Assembly (NCBI RefSeq): GCF_030684895.1
Contig: NZ_JAUXXP010000024.1
Coordinates: forward strand, 1-50,235
Origin: Pseudomonas sp.
GTDB lineage: Bacteria; Pseudomonadota; Gammaproteobacteria; Pseudomonadales; Pseudomonadaceae
DNA length: 50,235 nt
Reading direction: 5' to 3'
Positions 1 to 7,633 of the stretch are shown piece by piece. The notes under the pieces were generated by a model that did not search any database, was not told where the DNA came from, and saw only the letters and a program-made list of their open reading frames with translations. Both the position numbers and the translations under genes were made by a program. Position 1 is the stretch's first letter. The number at the start of each line of letters is the position of its first letter.

Positions 1-179
1 AGCGTGGTCATAACCGGCAGGTGGTGTTTGCCGCTGCCGAGGATTATCAGCGCTATCTCACGGATCTTCGCGAACTTAAAGATGTATTTGGGGTAAAGGT
101 CTACGCCTACTGCTTGATGACCAATCATGTTCATCTTTTGCCGGCACCAGCTAATGGGGTCGGAGTGATTTATTTTTGA
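1..179 (+). pseudogene. REP-associated Y1 transposase (RAYT) remnant, truncated at both ends
   Basis: Reading frame 3 is open from the window edge to a stop at 177-179. It encodes the central part of an IS200-like Y1 (HUH) transposase of the RAYT family. The family signature is visible as RGHNRQVVF at the start and MTNHVHLL at about 118-141; HVH is the metal-binding HUH pair. The catalytic tyrosine and the C-terminal half, which should follow, are absent. After the HVHLL motif the frame runs into an inverted-repeat element (149-229) and terminates within it, so this copy cannot make an active enzyme. The 5' end lies outside the window. RAYTs normally process REP palindromes in Pseudomonas. 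Homology is by motif recognition only. Confidence 0.75.
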
Positions 180-229
180 TCAATTAGGAATGGTAAACTG
201 CTAGATAATTCACTCCGACCCCATTAGCT
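149..229. repeat. 81-bp element with perfect 20-bp terminal inverted repeats
   Basis: The arm at 149-168 (AGCTAATGGGGTCGGAGTGA) is repeated exactly inverted at 210-229, separated by 41 A/T-rich bases. The left arm coincides with the point where the transposase reading frame loses similarity. Short repeats with a GGGGTCGGAGTGA core are, as I recall, common beside RAYT genes in gammaproteobacteria. The arrangement suggests a small non-autonomous element or a deletion product of the transposase's own end sequences. No clear target-site duplication is visible. Confidence 0.7.
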
Positions 230-257
230 ATTGTTAGCGCCAAACTGAGCCTGGATA

Positions 258-276
258 AGCGCTCCTCTGGAGCGCT
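258..276. terminator. Hairpin beyond the DUF1272 stop
   Basis: An 8-bp stem AGCGCTCC / GGAGCGCT with a TCT loop lies just past the stop of the minus-strand DUF1272 gene. On the plus side it is followed by TTTCTATT, on the minus side only by a weak TTAT, so it may act in either direction. Confidence 0.5.
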
Positions 277-278
277 TT

Positions 279-470
279 CTATTGCGCCTCACTGACAGCA
301 CGTCGTGGCCGCGGCAGCAACTCTCCGCTGCAGTTCGGGCAGCACCCGTGCAATGTGCTGTCGACGCAGTCGCGGCAAAATGTGCACTCGTATGAGCAGA
401 TAAACGCGTCCTGACTATCGACCGGCAGATCCCGGTTACAGCATTCACATTTTGCACGTAACTCCAGCAT
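279..470 (-). CDS. DUF1272 domain protein
   Basis: A 63-residue protein matching the DUF1272 family over its whole length: it opens with MLELRAKCECC, has CxxC-like pairs (CECC, CTFCRDC, CCPNC) and ends in a basic tail. The eight or more cysteines in spaced pairs suggest a small zinc-ribbon or treble-clef fold, which is inference. The function is unknown. The start is well supported by AAGGAG six bases before the ATG. It lies 23 bases downstream of the GlxA-type regulator on the same strand, so the two are probably cotranscribed. An overlapping 83-codon frame (224-475) has no family resemblance and was not called. Confidence 0.85.
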   Translation of the reverse strand: MLELRAKCECCNRDLPVDSQDAFICSYECTFCRDCVDSTLHGCCPNCSGELLPRPRRAVSEAQ

Positions 471-493
471 GGCAAGCTCCTTGGGTGGGGTGT

Positions 494-1489
494 TCAGGCG
501 AAGCGTTCGGCATATTCCTGTGGGCTGATGCCAAGGTGCTTGTGAAAGGTGCGACGCAGGTTTTCCGGGTGCTTAAAGCCGCTCAAACGCGCTACCGTGC
601 TGATTGAAGCTTGTGCGTTCTGTAACAGACTGCGCGCAGCTTGCAGACGCACAATCTCCACATAGCGGCCTGGCCCCATGCCCAGTTCTTGGTTGAAAAT
701 CCGCGATAGGGTACGCGGCGTCATATTGGCTTGCGTGGCCAGAACTGCCAGCGAAAGGTCTGCATGCAGGTGCAGCGGTATCCATTCCAACAGGCTGGCC
801 AAGCGCGGCACTCGGCTTGGCTCTGGGCTTAGCAGCGCGCTGAACTGTGCCTGTCCGCCGGGGCGGCGCAGATACAACACCAGGCGTTTGGCCACGGCTA
901 AGGCCAGTGGTCGGCCGTGGTCGGCTTCGAGAAGAGCGAGCGCCAGATCAATCCCAGCGGTTACACCAGCAGAAGTAAAGATATGACCATTACCGGCAGG
1001 GTCTTGCGGATCATAGGTGTGCAGGCAGTCGCCACTGATCTCAACTTGCGGATGTTCCTGTCGCAGAAGGTCGAGGTCGGCCCAATGGGTGGTGGCACGT
1101 CGACCATCGAGCAGGCCGGCGGAAGCGAGAATCAGTGCGCCGGAACAGACCGAGCCTACTCGCCTGATTTGCGGCACGGCACTACGTAACCAGTCCAGCA
1201 ACTCAATGTTCTGGCACTGCGCCTTATCACCCTGACCGCCGGGGATCAGCAGAGTATCGATGTGTGCGGGTTCTGCGACATCCCAAGCCTGTTCGGCCAC
1301 CAGTTGGAAACCGGCGGAGGTAGGCACCGGCCCTGGCTGCTCGCCGAGTATCAGTAGGCGATAAGACGCGGGCAAACCCTGGCGTTGCCGTTCGTCATTG
1401 GCGGAGGCAAATACCTGCAGCGGACCGGTCAGGTCCAGGCTCATGACATGCGGATAAAGCAGGCAGGCAATGGTTCGCGGAGCATCCAT
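494..1489 (-). CDS. GlxA-family transcriptional regulator (DJ-1/PfpI + AraC HTH)
   Basis: A 331-residue two-domain regulator. Residues about 5-190 form a DJ-1/PfpI glutamine-amidotransferase-like domain (LLIPGG at 81-85; VCSGALILASAGLL with Cys115 at the nucleophile-elbow position; RRATTHW). Residues about 235-328 are an AraC-type double HTH ending GFKHPENLRRTFHKHLGISPQEY. Members such as CdhR, ArgR and GbdR of Pseudomonas activate amine or amino-acid catabolism genes; the ligand here cannot be told and no target operon lies alongside. The ATG at 1489 has no strong Shine-Dalgarno. An 11-bp perfect inverted repeat lies 9-44 bases upstream and could be its own operator. It is likely cotranscribed with the DUF1272 gene downstream. 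Confidence 0.9.
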   Translation of the reverse strand: MDAPRTIACLLYPHVMSLDLTGPLQVFASANDERQRQGLPASYRLLILGEQPGPVPTSAGFQLVAEQAWDVAEPAHIDTLLIPGGQGDKAQCQNIELLDWLRSAVPQIRRVGSVCSGALILASAGLLDGRRATTHWADLDLLRQEHPQVEISGDCLHTYDPQDPAGNGHIFTSAGVTAGIDLALALLEADHGRPLALAVAKRLVLYLRRPGGQAQFSALLSPEPSRVPRLASLLEWIPLHLHADLSLAVLATQANMTPRTLSRIFNQELGMGPGRYVEIVRLQAARSLLQNAQASISTVARLSGFKHPENLRRTFHKHLGISPQEYAERFA

Positions 1490-1497
1490 GGAAGCGT

Positions 1498-1533
1498 CTC
1501 GATAAGCGATGGATGCAGTCTGCGCTTATCGAG
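1498..1533. promoter_or_regulatory. 11-bp inverted repeat upstream of the GlxA-type regulator
   Basis: CTCGATAAGCG at 1498-1508 is repeated inverted as CGCTTATCGAG at 1523-1533 with 14 bases between. It starts nine bases upstream of the minus-strand ATG at 1489. It could be a dimer operator for autoregulation. In RNA it would form a stem occupying the ribosome-binding region. The sequence is observed; the role is inferred. Confidence 0.5.
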
Positions 1534-1665
1534 TAATTGGCAACAAGGACAATAAGCCCACAGATATTGCCATTAGAGCGTCGCCGGTATGGCGAATGGA
1601 AAGGAGAGAAGGGCTCTGACAAGAGGGGCCAATCGGCAGCTCAGAGCCCTTGTTGCAGCCGTCGA

Positions 1666-1935
1666 TTACTCCGGCATGCTCCATGGCTCCAGGGTGAAAC
1701 CTTGCTGGCTGAGTTGCTCACGGGACTGCTTGAGCACGTCGGCAAATTGCACCGGGTCACTGTAGATGGTGCTGGACAGTTGCGTGCGGCCGAGCAGGCG
1801 GGTACTGGTACGGTCGATCACGGTCAGGCTGAGGTTGCCAGTGCCATCTTGCGGGGCCCAGGCGACGCATTGGAAAGGTTGAAAGGCGCGGTCAGCAATC
1901 AGCAGGGCTTCGTTAAAACGCAGCGGTGCGTTCAT
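1666..1935 (-). CDS. Small conserved hypothetical protein
   Basis: An 89-residue protein from the ATG at 1935; an upstream in-frame GTG at 1989 would add 18 residues but has no ribosome-binding site, whereas GGAG lies 11 bases before the ATG. The sequence is mixed alpha/beta in character (AFQPFQCVAWAPQDGTGNLS, TVIDRTSTRLLGRTQL) with no signal peptide, membrane segment or recognised motif. I do not recognise the family. It stands alone between the GlxA-type regulator and the alpha/beta hydrolase, all on the minus strand, with gaps of more than 170 bases on both sides. Codon use is like its neighbours, which supports a real gene. Confidence 0.6.
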   Translation of the reverse strand: MNAPLRFNEALLIADRAFQPFQCVAWAPQDGTGNLSLTVIDRTSTRLLGRTQLSSTIYSDPVQFADVLKQSREQLSQQGFTLEPWSMPE

Positions 1936-2121
1936 GGGGTCGGTTTCTCCGGGTGATCCCAAATACACAAGGGCAAGCGGTGGACTCACGCTTGCCAGTC
2001 ATAGTTGTTGATGACCGAAGCTGACCGTTAAGTCACATGCTGGCGAAAAAATGCACGTAATTGTCCGATAAATCACAGTTTTAATCGCGTAAGCCGAGAA
2101 ATAGGGCGAGGAAGAGAGGGG

Positions 2122-2961
2122 TTAGGCTCTCTCTGAGTCTTTGCAGACTGCCAGCAATTGCTGCAGATAACGGGCGATATAGCGTTGAAAGCCCCGGTCA
2201 TCCCAATAGCCGAGGTGGCTCAGCGGCGTATGCCGCTTGTACCAGGGGCCCACTGGCATGGCGCGGTCTTCGGCAACCACGGCGGCGTAGCTGGGCAGTG
2301 GGCGCAATGGATAACCCAGCGGGTCGGCGGGGGCATAGAGGTTGAGCCAGCGCGCCTGCTCGGTCACCGCGTCGGTCAGGCAGTGGCCGGGGAAGCGGAT
2401 CGGCACAACGCTGTCATAGGCAAAGGTGAATAGCGGAATATTGCAGCCGAAGGTAATCAGCCCGCTGAGGGTTTCCAGGGCCAGAAAGGGATCGAGCGGG
2501 CATTCCTCAGCCTGGTTGATGCGCTGCTGATCCCAGGCGAAGTTGGAGAAGATATGCCCACCCAACGAGTGTGCGAGCACCACCAGCGGGGTATCGGCAT
2601 CGACTTTTGCGCGCAGCGCATTGAGGCCGCTGCGCAGACATTGATGGACTTCTTCGTAGGTGGTGTCGTAGGCCTGGCTGACTTTGCGATAGCCGCTGGC
2701 ATCGCCGAGAAACAGCGTGACGATGCGCCGCAACCAGCGCCAGCGCACGGGTTGGTCGCGCAGCTTGTCGAGGAACGCCAGTTGCCGCTTGTCCAGCACG
2801 CTGGCCCAGTACAGCGACTGGAAGGCTACCTGGTCCGCTTCCGCACCAAGGCGTTGGCGCAACCCGGCGATCAGGCTCTGGGCAAAGGCGTGCTGGCCTT
2901 CGTCGTCACGCAGATCGGGCTGCGTGCCGATGCCGTGGATAATGGCGACTGCGAGTTTCAT
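2122..2961 (-). CDS. Alpha/beta-hydrolase-fold protein, lipase-like
   Basis: A 279-residue cytoplasmic protein with the opening strand MKLAVAIIHGIGTQ (HG oxyanion-type motif near residue 9) and a nucleophile elbow AHSLGGH with Ser132, followed by IFSNFAWDQQ. The catalytic Asp and His should lie in the C-terminal half (candidates NLYAPADPLGYPL and HTPLSHLGYW). The substrate is unknown; an esterase or lipase on an intracellular ester fits. The start is placed at the second ATG (2961) because AAGGA sits at proper distance from it and directly abuts the first ATG at 2970. It lies 50 bases downstream of the patatin-like gene on the same strand, so the two lipid-hydrolase-like proteins are probably one operon. 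Confidence 0.8.
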   Translation of the reverse strand: MKLAVAIIHGIGTQPDLRDDEGQHAFAQSLIAGLRQRLGAEADQVAFQSLYWASVLDKRQLAFLDKLRDQPVRWRWLRRIVTLFLGDASGYRKVSQAYDTTYEEVHQCLRSGLNALRAKVDADTPLVVLAHSLGGHIFSNFAWDQQRINQAEECPLDPFLALETLSGLITFGCNIPLFTFAYDSVVPIRFPGHCLTDAVTEQARWLNLYAPADPLGYPLRPLPSYAAVVAEDRAMPVGPWYKRHTPLSHLGYWDDRGFQRYIARYLQQLLAVCKDSERA

Positions 2962-3011
2962 CTTGCCCATCCTTGGTCATGCTGCTTGAGGTGTTCGGTT
3001 GGCGTCAGTCG

Positions 3012-4091
3012 CTAGAGCGGCTGCAGACGCTCGCCGAGGCGGCCGTTTTCGACCAGTTCGAGAAACTCGTCGCCCAGCCGCTGGCTTTCGCTCATGGCCG
3101 TGCGCCAATAGCATTCGCGGCCGGCATCATCGCCCAGGTAACGGCTGAAATCCTTGCGGTCGGGGAGTTTGCCATGGGGCAGGCGCGCCAGGTAGTCGCG
3201 TGAAGGTGCCAGCAGCAACACATCCTGCAGGCGCCCGCTGTCGCCGCGACGCCAGGGCATGCCCTTGTCGAACCAGCCGGGGATGACCTTATCGGTGAAG
3301 TGCGGGTAGAGCACGATGTCTTCGCCGCTGTAGGGCAGGTCGAGGTGGTAGTCGAGCAGGCCGCCATCGCGGTAGGTGCCCGGCCCGGCGCCGGGAATAT
3401 CACGCACGCCTTGCATGACCATCGGGATCGAGCCTGAGGCCAGCAGCGCATGACGTAGGTTGCCACTATCGAGCTGCAGGTAGCGCGAGGGAAAGTCGCT
3501 GAGCGCGCCCAGCGGTGGCGCCAGGCGGGCATCGTGCAGGATCACCCGCTCGAAGTGCTTGGCCAGGCGCGGGCGGCCCAGCAGGTTGCTGCCAATCACC
3601 GAAGACAGGCCCAGGCTGAGGGCGCCGCGGTGATCGTGCTGCAGCAGGCCATGGCTTTTTACCACGACGATATTCAAGCGGTAATGCGGGTTGCTGAGGA
3701 TGCTGGCGGCGTCGTTGCCCAGTAATTGGTCGAGCATCAGGCGGCAGCTGTTGGACACCTGCGCCATGCTCACGCCTTTGGCAAAGCGCTGCGAGGTATA
3801 CAGCTCACCGAGGCGACGCAAGCCGGCAGCCGCATCCGGTAAACAGGCGCTGGCGAAACGCCAGGAACCGATGGACGCGCCAATCAGCGAACGCTCGCGA
3901 GGCGCACGTTGCAGCCAGTCGCCAAATAGCGCCAGATCCAACCCTTGAATCCCCAGCGCCTTCGGGCCGCCTGCCGCGCCGGGCAGAATGCCGACATCCG
4001 CCGGTTGCAGGCCGTGCTCGCGAATCCGCGCGAGGGCGCGTTTACCGGCCTTGATTGTCAAGGCAGGGGACTTGATTAATATCGCACTCAT
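3012..4091 (-). CDS. Patatin-like phospholipase
   Basis: A 359-residue patatin-domain protein. The Ser-Asp dyad is visible: GASIGS at 71-76 (Ser73, the GxSxG-like elbow) and DGG at 242-244, with an upstream glycine-rich GGPK segment (41-44) as oxyanion-hole loop. Patatins release fatty acids from glycerolipids with a serine-aspartate dyad. There is no signal peptide, so action on internal membranes is likely. The start is taken at the ATG at 4091 (MSAILIK) because GGAGG lies five bases upstream; the ATG at 4103 lies before that site. It is cotranscribed with the downstream hydrolase and divergent from the PepSY/two-component operon, with 195 bases between. Confidence 0.85.
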   Translation of the reverse strand: MSAILIKSPALTIKAGKRALARIREHGLQPADVGILPGAAGGPKALGIQGLDLALFGDWLQRAPRERSLIGASIGSWRFASACLPDAAAGLRRLGELYTSQRFAKGVSMAQVSNSCRLMLDQLLGNDAASILSNPHYRLNIVVVKSHGLLQHDHRGALSLGLSSVIGSNLLGRPRLAKHFERVILHDARLAPPLGALSDFPSRYLQLDSGNLRHALLASGSIPMVMQGVRDIPGAGPGTYRDGGLLDYHLDLPYSGEDIVLYPHFTDKVIPGWFDKGMPWRRGDSGRLQDVLLLAPSRDYLARLPHGKLPDRKDFSRYLGDDAGRECYWRTAMSESQRLGDEFLELVENGRLGERLQPL

Positions 4092-4207
4092 GCTGGCCTC
4101 CATCGCGCAAGGCGGCGATTATAGAGCGCTGAGCGCCCAAACAAAGCGACTTCAGCGCGTGAATGATGCGCGCGTGGGTTGGGATAAATCAGTGTTTGCG
4201 CCATGCC

Positions 4208-4232
4208 TTAAGTAAATTCAGCTTGAGTTAAG
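4208..4232 (+). promoter_or_regulatory. BqsR/PmrA-type direct-repeat site (TTAAG half-sites)
   Basis: TTAAG at 4228-4232 is preceded after exactly six bases by TTCAG at 4217-4221, and a further TTAAG lies at 4208-4212. The published BqsR site is TTAAG-N6-TTAAG, and PmrA-type regulators use closely similar direct repeats, so this matches with one mismatch. It lies 55 bases before the first PepSY gene, where autoregulation of the operon by its own response regulator is expected. Confidence 0.55.
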
Positions 4233-4286
4233 TCGTGTGCAGTAACTTGGACTTCGTCGAAAGCCAACTCCATAAGGAACTTGAAC

Positions 4287-4595
4287 ATGAAAACCCTGAC
4301 TGCCGTATTTGCCGCCGCTGCCCTGACCCTGACTGCCGGTTTGGCCCAAGCCCGTGACCTGGGCCCGGATGAAGCACTGAAACTGCGTGACGCTGGCACC
4401 ATCCAGTCATTCGAAAAACTCAACGCCGCAGCGCTGGCGCTGCATCCCGGTGGCAAGACCGAAGACACCGAGCTGGAAGAAGAATACGGCCGCTATATCT
4501 ACCAGGTTGAAATTCGCGATGCTCAGGGCGTGCAGTGGGACGTCGAGCTGGATGCCACTAACGCCCAAGTGCTGAAGAACCAACGAGACGATTAA
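4287..4595 (+). CDS. PepSY-domain periplasmic protein (BqsP/Q-like)
   Basis: A 102-residue protein with a clear Sec signal peptide (MKTLTAVFAAAALTLTAGLAQA, cleavage after AQA) and a single PepSY domain: acidic ELEEEYGRYIYQVEIRDAQG followed by the typical DVELDATNAQVL strand. Small PepSY proteins are periplasmic and often encoded with two-component systems that sense cations or envelope stress. The ATG at 4287 has AGGAA seven bases upstream; the TTG at 4281 is inside that spacing. It overlaps the next gene by one base (TAATG), so the two PepSY genes and the response regulator are translationally linked. It resembles the first small gene of bqsPQRS of P. aeruginosa by position. Confidence 0.85.
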   Translation: MKTLTAVFAAAALTLTAGLAQARDLGPDEALKLRDAGTIQSFEKLNAAALALHPGGKTEDTELEEEYGRYIYQVEIRDAQGVQWDVELDATNAQVLKNQRDD

Positions 4596-4912
4596 TGAAC
4601 ACCACTGCTTGGCTTGCCCGCGCATTCCTGGCCTGCCTGCTGCTGACGCTGACGTTCAGCAGCAGCGCGCGTGACCTGGATCAGGATGAAGCATTACGCC
4701 TGCGCCGCGAGGGGCTGATCATGCCCCTTGAGCAGTTGTTGCAGATGGCCCTGCAGCGGCATCCCGGTGCGGTGCTGCTGGAAGTCGAGCTGGAAGAAGA
4801 GGATGGCGTACTGGTGTACGAAGTCGAACTGGTGACTGAGCAAGGCGTCGTGCGTGAGTTGGAATTGCACGCCGGCACCGGCGAAGTGCTCAAGGACGAG
4901 GTGGAAGACTGA
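4595..4912 (+). CDS. Second PepSY-domain periplasmic protein (BqsP/Q-like)
   Basis: A 105-residue paralog of the preceding protein, with a signal peptide (LARAFLACLLLTLTFSSSA) and the same plan: RDLDQDEALRLRREG after the signal, then a very acidic LLEVELEEEDGVLVYEVEL hairpin and ELHAGTGEVLKDEVED. The clusters of Glu and Asp could bind divalent cations, an inference that would fit a metal-sensing partner. It starts on the A of the upstream stop codon and ends one base before the ATG of the response regulator, so all three are tightly coupled. The tandem pair probably arose by duplication. Confidence 0.85.
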   Translation: MNTTAWLARAFLACLLLTLTFSSSARDLDQDEALRLRREGLIMPLEQLLQMALQRHPGAVLLEVELEEEDGVLVYEVELVTEQGVVRELELHAGTGEVLKDEVED

Positions 4913-5581
4913 ATGCGTCTATTGCTGGTTGAAGACCACGTACCCCTGGCCGATGAGCTGCTAGCCGGCTTGACCCGTCAGGGCTATGCGGTGGACTGGT
5001 TGGCCGATGGCCGTGATGCCGCCTATCAGGGCGCGACCGAACCCTATGATCTGATCATTCTTGACCTCGGCTTGCCTGGCAAGCCGGGGCTTGAGGTGTT
5101 GCAGGAATGGCGCGCCGGTGGCCTGAGCACACCTGTGTTGATCCTTACCGCGCGCGGCTCCTGGGCCGAACGTATTGAAGGGCTCAAGGCTGGCGCGGAT
5201 GACTACATGAGCAAACCCTTTCACCCGGAAGAGCTGCAATTGCGCATCCAGTCCCTGCTGCGCCGCGCCCATGGTCTGGCCAACCAGTCGCAACTGGAAG
5301 CGGCGGGGTTGCAGCTGGATGAGGGCCGGCAAACAGTTAAACGTAATGACGAAGAGGTGCAGCTGACTGCTGCCGAGTTCCGCTTGCTGCGCTATTTCAT
5401 GCTGCATGCCGGGCAGTTGCTGTCGAAAAGCCACCTGGCTGAGCACCTGTATGACGGCGAGAGCGAGCGCGACTCGAATGTTATCGAGGTGCACGTCAAC
5501 CACCTGCGGCGCAAGCTGGGGCGCGAGATCATCGAAACCCGCCGCGGCCAGGGTTATCGCTTTAGCGGGGATGCTGCTTGA
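4913..5581 (+). CDS. bqsR: OmpR/PhoB-type response regulator, BqsR/CarR-like
   Basis: A 222-residue response regulator. The receiver domain (about 1-115) has the acidic pair E7-D8, phospho-acceptor Asp51 in [10 protein letters not shown], Thr79 and Lys101 in SKPF. The winged-helix DNA-binding domain occupies about 125-220 ([36 protein letters not shown]). Its own operon carries a TTAAG-N6-TTAAG-like site. Context (two PepSY genes upstream, kinase overlapping downstream, chemoreceptors beyond) fits bqsR/carR (PA2657), which controls cation-stress and Fe(II)/Ca2+ responses. The symbol rests on context and the site, not on an alignment; a PmrA/QseB relative is the alternative. Confidence 0.75.
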   Translation: MRLLLVEDHVPLADELLAGLTRQGYAVDWLADGRDAAYQGATEPYDLIILDLGLPGKPGLEVLQEWRAGGLSTPVLILTARGSWAERIEGLKAGADDYMSKPFHPEELQLRIQSLLRRAHGLANQSQLEAAGLQLDEGRQTVKRNDEEVQLTAAEFRLLRYFMLHAGQLLSKSHLAEHLYDGESERDSNVIEVHVNHLRRKLGREIIETRRGQGYRFSGDAA

Positions 5582-6897
5582 GGTCGATTCAGCGGCGTTT
5601 GAGCCTGGGCCTGATCAGCGTATTGCTGATTATCGGTTTGCTGCTGGCGCAAAGCAGCCTTTGGCTGTTCGACCGTAGCCTGCGCAGTTACCTGCAGACA
5701 ACCCTGCAAGAAGAAACGCAGACCCTGCTGGGGGCAATTGTGCGTGGCCCCAATGGCCTGCAATTGGATGAACGCCGCCTCAGTGCGGCGTTTAAACGAC
5801 CGTATTCAGGGCTGTATTTCCGTATCGACTTGGAGGGGCAGAGTTGGCGCTCGCGCTCGCTCTGGGATCGTGACCTGCTCCCGGTTGAAACCGCTGGCCT
5901 GCAGGATGCGTTGGGCGACGGGCCGCAAGGTCAGCAGTGGCTGGTGTACCGCGCGGACTACCAGCGTTATGGGCAGCCCATCGTGATTCACGTGGCGCGC
6001 GATTACACGCCGATACTCGACAGCTTCAGTCAGGTGCAGAAGGTTGTGCTGGGCCTGGGGGGGGCGGCATTGGTACTGATTCTGTTGCTGCAACGGCTGA
6101 TCGTCAGTCGTGCGTTGCGCCCGTTGGAGCAGACCCGCCGGCAGCTTTTACAGCTGCAGCAGGGCCAACGCAGCCAGCTGGACCAGCAGGTGCCAGTGGA
6201 GCTGGAGCCGTTGGTGGCGCAGATCAACCACCTGCTGACGCATACCGAAGACACCCTCAAACGTTCACGCAATGCCCTGGGCAATCTGGGCCATGCGCTG
6301 AAAACGCCGTTGGCGGTGCTGGTCAGCCTGGCCACCCGGGAAGAGCTCAAGCAGTTACCGCAGCTGCGCGAGAGCCTCAATGGCCAGCTGCAACAGATCG
6401 AGCAGCGTATCGCCCGCGAATTGGGCCGTGCCCGCTTAGCCGGCGAAGCCTTGCCGGGCGCGCATTTCGACTGCGCCAGTGAACTGCCGGAGCTGTTTTC
6501 GACCCTGGTGATGATCCATGGCAACCACCTGCAACTGGATTGGCAGGCCGATCCTGGCTTGCGCCTACCCTGGGACCGTGAAGACCTGCTGGAGCTGCTT
6601 GGCAACCTGCTGGACAACGCCTGCAAATGGGCCGACAGCCAGGTACGGCTGCAGATCAGCAAGCTGGGCGAGGATTATCAATTACTGATTGATGATGACG
6701 GCCCGGGCATCGACGCCGCGCAGCGCGAGGACGTGCTTAGCCGTGGCAGCCGCCTGGATGAGCAAGTCGCCGGGCATGGCCTGGGTCTGGGCATTGTGCG
6801 CGATATCATCGACGCCTGGGCAGGGCGCTTGCAGCTGGCAGACAGCCCGCTAGGCGGCCTGCGCGTAACGGTTACCTTGCCGGTAAAGCGCACCTGA
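5578..6897 (+). CDS. bqsS: Sensor histidine kinase, BqsS/CarS-like
   Basis: A 439-residue inner-membrane kinase starting at TTG 5578, which overlaps the regulator's stop by four bases. TM1 lies at about 11-31, a periplasmic domain of about 125 residues follows, and TM2 lies at about 157-177. A short HAMP-like linker leads to the H-box [12 protein letters not shown] (His239), N-box LLDNACK (Asn347), DDDGPG (372-377) and GHGLGLG (400-406). The degenerate H-box (GHALKTP) is typical of PhoQ/QseC-type kinases. The RExxE iron-binding motif described for the periplasmic domain of P. aeruginosa BqsS is not present here, so the signal may differ. Family and activity are confident; the bqsS name is by context. 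Confidence 0.75.
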   Translation: MRSIQRRLSLGLISVLLIIGLLLAQSSLWLFDRSLRSYLQTTLQEETQTLLGAIVRGPNGLQLDERRLSAAFKRPYSGLYFRIDLEGQSWRSRSLWDRDLLPVETAGLQDALGDGPQGQQWLVYRADYQRYGQPIVIHVARDYTPILDSFSQVQKVVLGLGGAALVLILLLQRLIVSRALRPLEQTRRQLLQLQQGQRSQLDQQVPVELEPLVAQINHLLTHTEDTLKRSRNALGNLGHALKTPLAVLVSLATREELKQLPQLRESLNGQLQQIEQRIARELGRARLAGEALPGAHFDCASELPELFSTLVMIHGNHLQLDWQADPGLRLPWDREDLLELLGNLLDNACKWADSQVRLQISKLGEDYQLLIDDDGPGIDAAQREDVLSRGSRLDEQVAGHGLGLGIVRDIIDAWAGRLQLADSPLGGLRVTVTLPVKRT

Positions 6898-6924
6898 GTT
6901 CATCAGGTACGCCTAACCCAAGGC

Positions 6925-7521
6925 TTACATACCGTTGGCAAATGCCGGGTTGCTCATGTCGATACTGGCGCGTACTGGAAGCAGGGCGTGTGCGTACTTG
7001 CTCAGAATATCCAGCTCGTAATCGATCCGTGCATGCAGGCGCTGGTCGTCCTCGCTGCTTGGCTCTGGGGTGTTCAGCACCTTCTCGACGCCGCGCACGA
7101 TCAGATGCTCAGGCAGGTAGCAGAGGCGACAATTCTTGTAGCTGGACGCGCGCAACTCGCTGATCGGATAAGCCCCGCCAACGCCCGACGATACGCCCAC
7201 CAACAGCCCTGGTTTGTGCGCCAGCTCAGCCTTGCTGGCATAGATAAAGAAGTTCTTGATCGCCGGGCAGGCCATGCCATTCCACTCCGGGGAGATGATC
7301 ACCACGGCATCGGCGGCCGCCAGTTGTTTGCTGTACAGCCCCCAGGGGCCGCTGTCGTCGGCGGGCCACAGCGGCAGGGGGGCAAGGCCTAGGTCAATCA
7401 CATTGCTCTGCGCATCATCGGTGTAACCCAACTGAATCAGGCGCTGGCGCAAGAAGCGGGCGACCTTGCCCGATTGGCTGTTACTGCGGCCGGAGCCGGC
7501 CACCAGAGCGATATTGAGCAT
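6925..7521 (-). CDS. NADPH-dependent FMN reductase family protein
   Basis: A 198-residue flavodoxin-like protein. The N-terminal phosphate-binding loop is VAGSGRSNSQSGKVA (residues 7-21), and the family motif VVIISPEWNGMACPAIKNFFIY (starting near 73) shapes the flavin pocket. Such enzymes reduce FMN, quinones or azo compounds with NAD(P)H in the cytosol. It differs from the ArsH and SsuE branches in having a longer C-terminal helix. GAGGTG sits four bases before the ATG at 7521. It lies convergent to the sensor kinase gene (27-base gap, no clear terminator) and downstream of the chemoreceptor gene, whose terminator separates them. Confidence 0.85.
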   Translation of the reverse strand: MLNIALVAGSGRSNSQSGKVARFLRQRLIQLGYTDDAQSNVIDLGLAPLPLWPADDSGPWGLYSKQLAAADAVVIISPEWNGMACPAIKNFFIYASKAELAHKPGLLVGVSSGVGGAYPISELRASSYKNCRLCYLPEHLIVRGVEKVLNTPEPSSEDDQRLHARIDYELDILSKYAHALLPVRASIDMSNPAFANGM

Positions 7522-7558
7522 CGTGCACCTCGATTAATTGATACGTCATAAATGAAAA

Positions 7559-7586
7559 ACGCAGGCTAACGATTGCTCGCCTGCGT
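7559..7586 (-). terminator. Terminator of the dCache chemoreceptor gene
   Basis: Stem ACGCAGGC / GCCTGCGT with a 12-base loop; on the minus strand it is followed directly by TTTTTC. It lies 48 bases beyond the stop of the chemoreceptor gene. Confidence 0.8.
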
Positions 7587-7633
7587 CACAAGGAAACAGC
7601 CGCCAGAGTGGCGGTCCGATGGTGCCATGTCGA

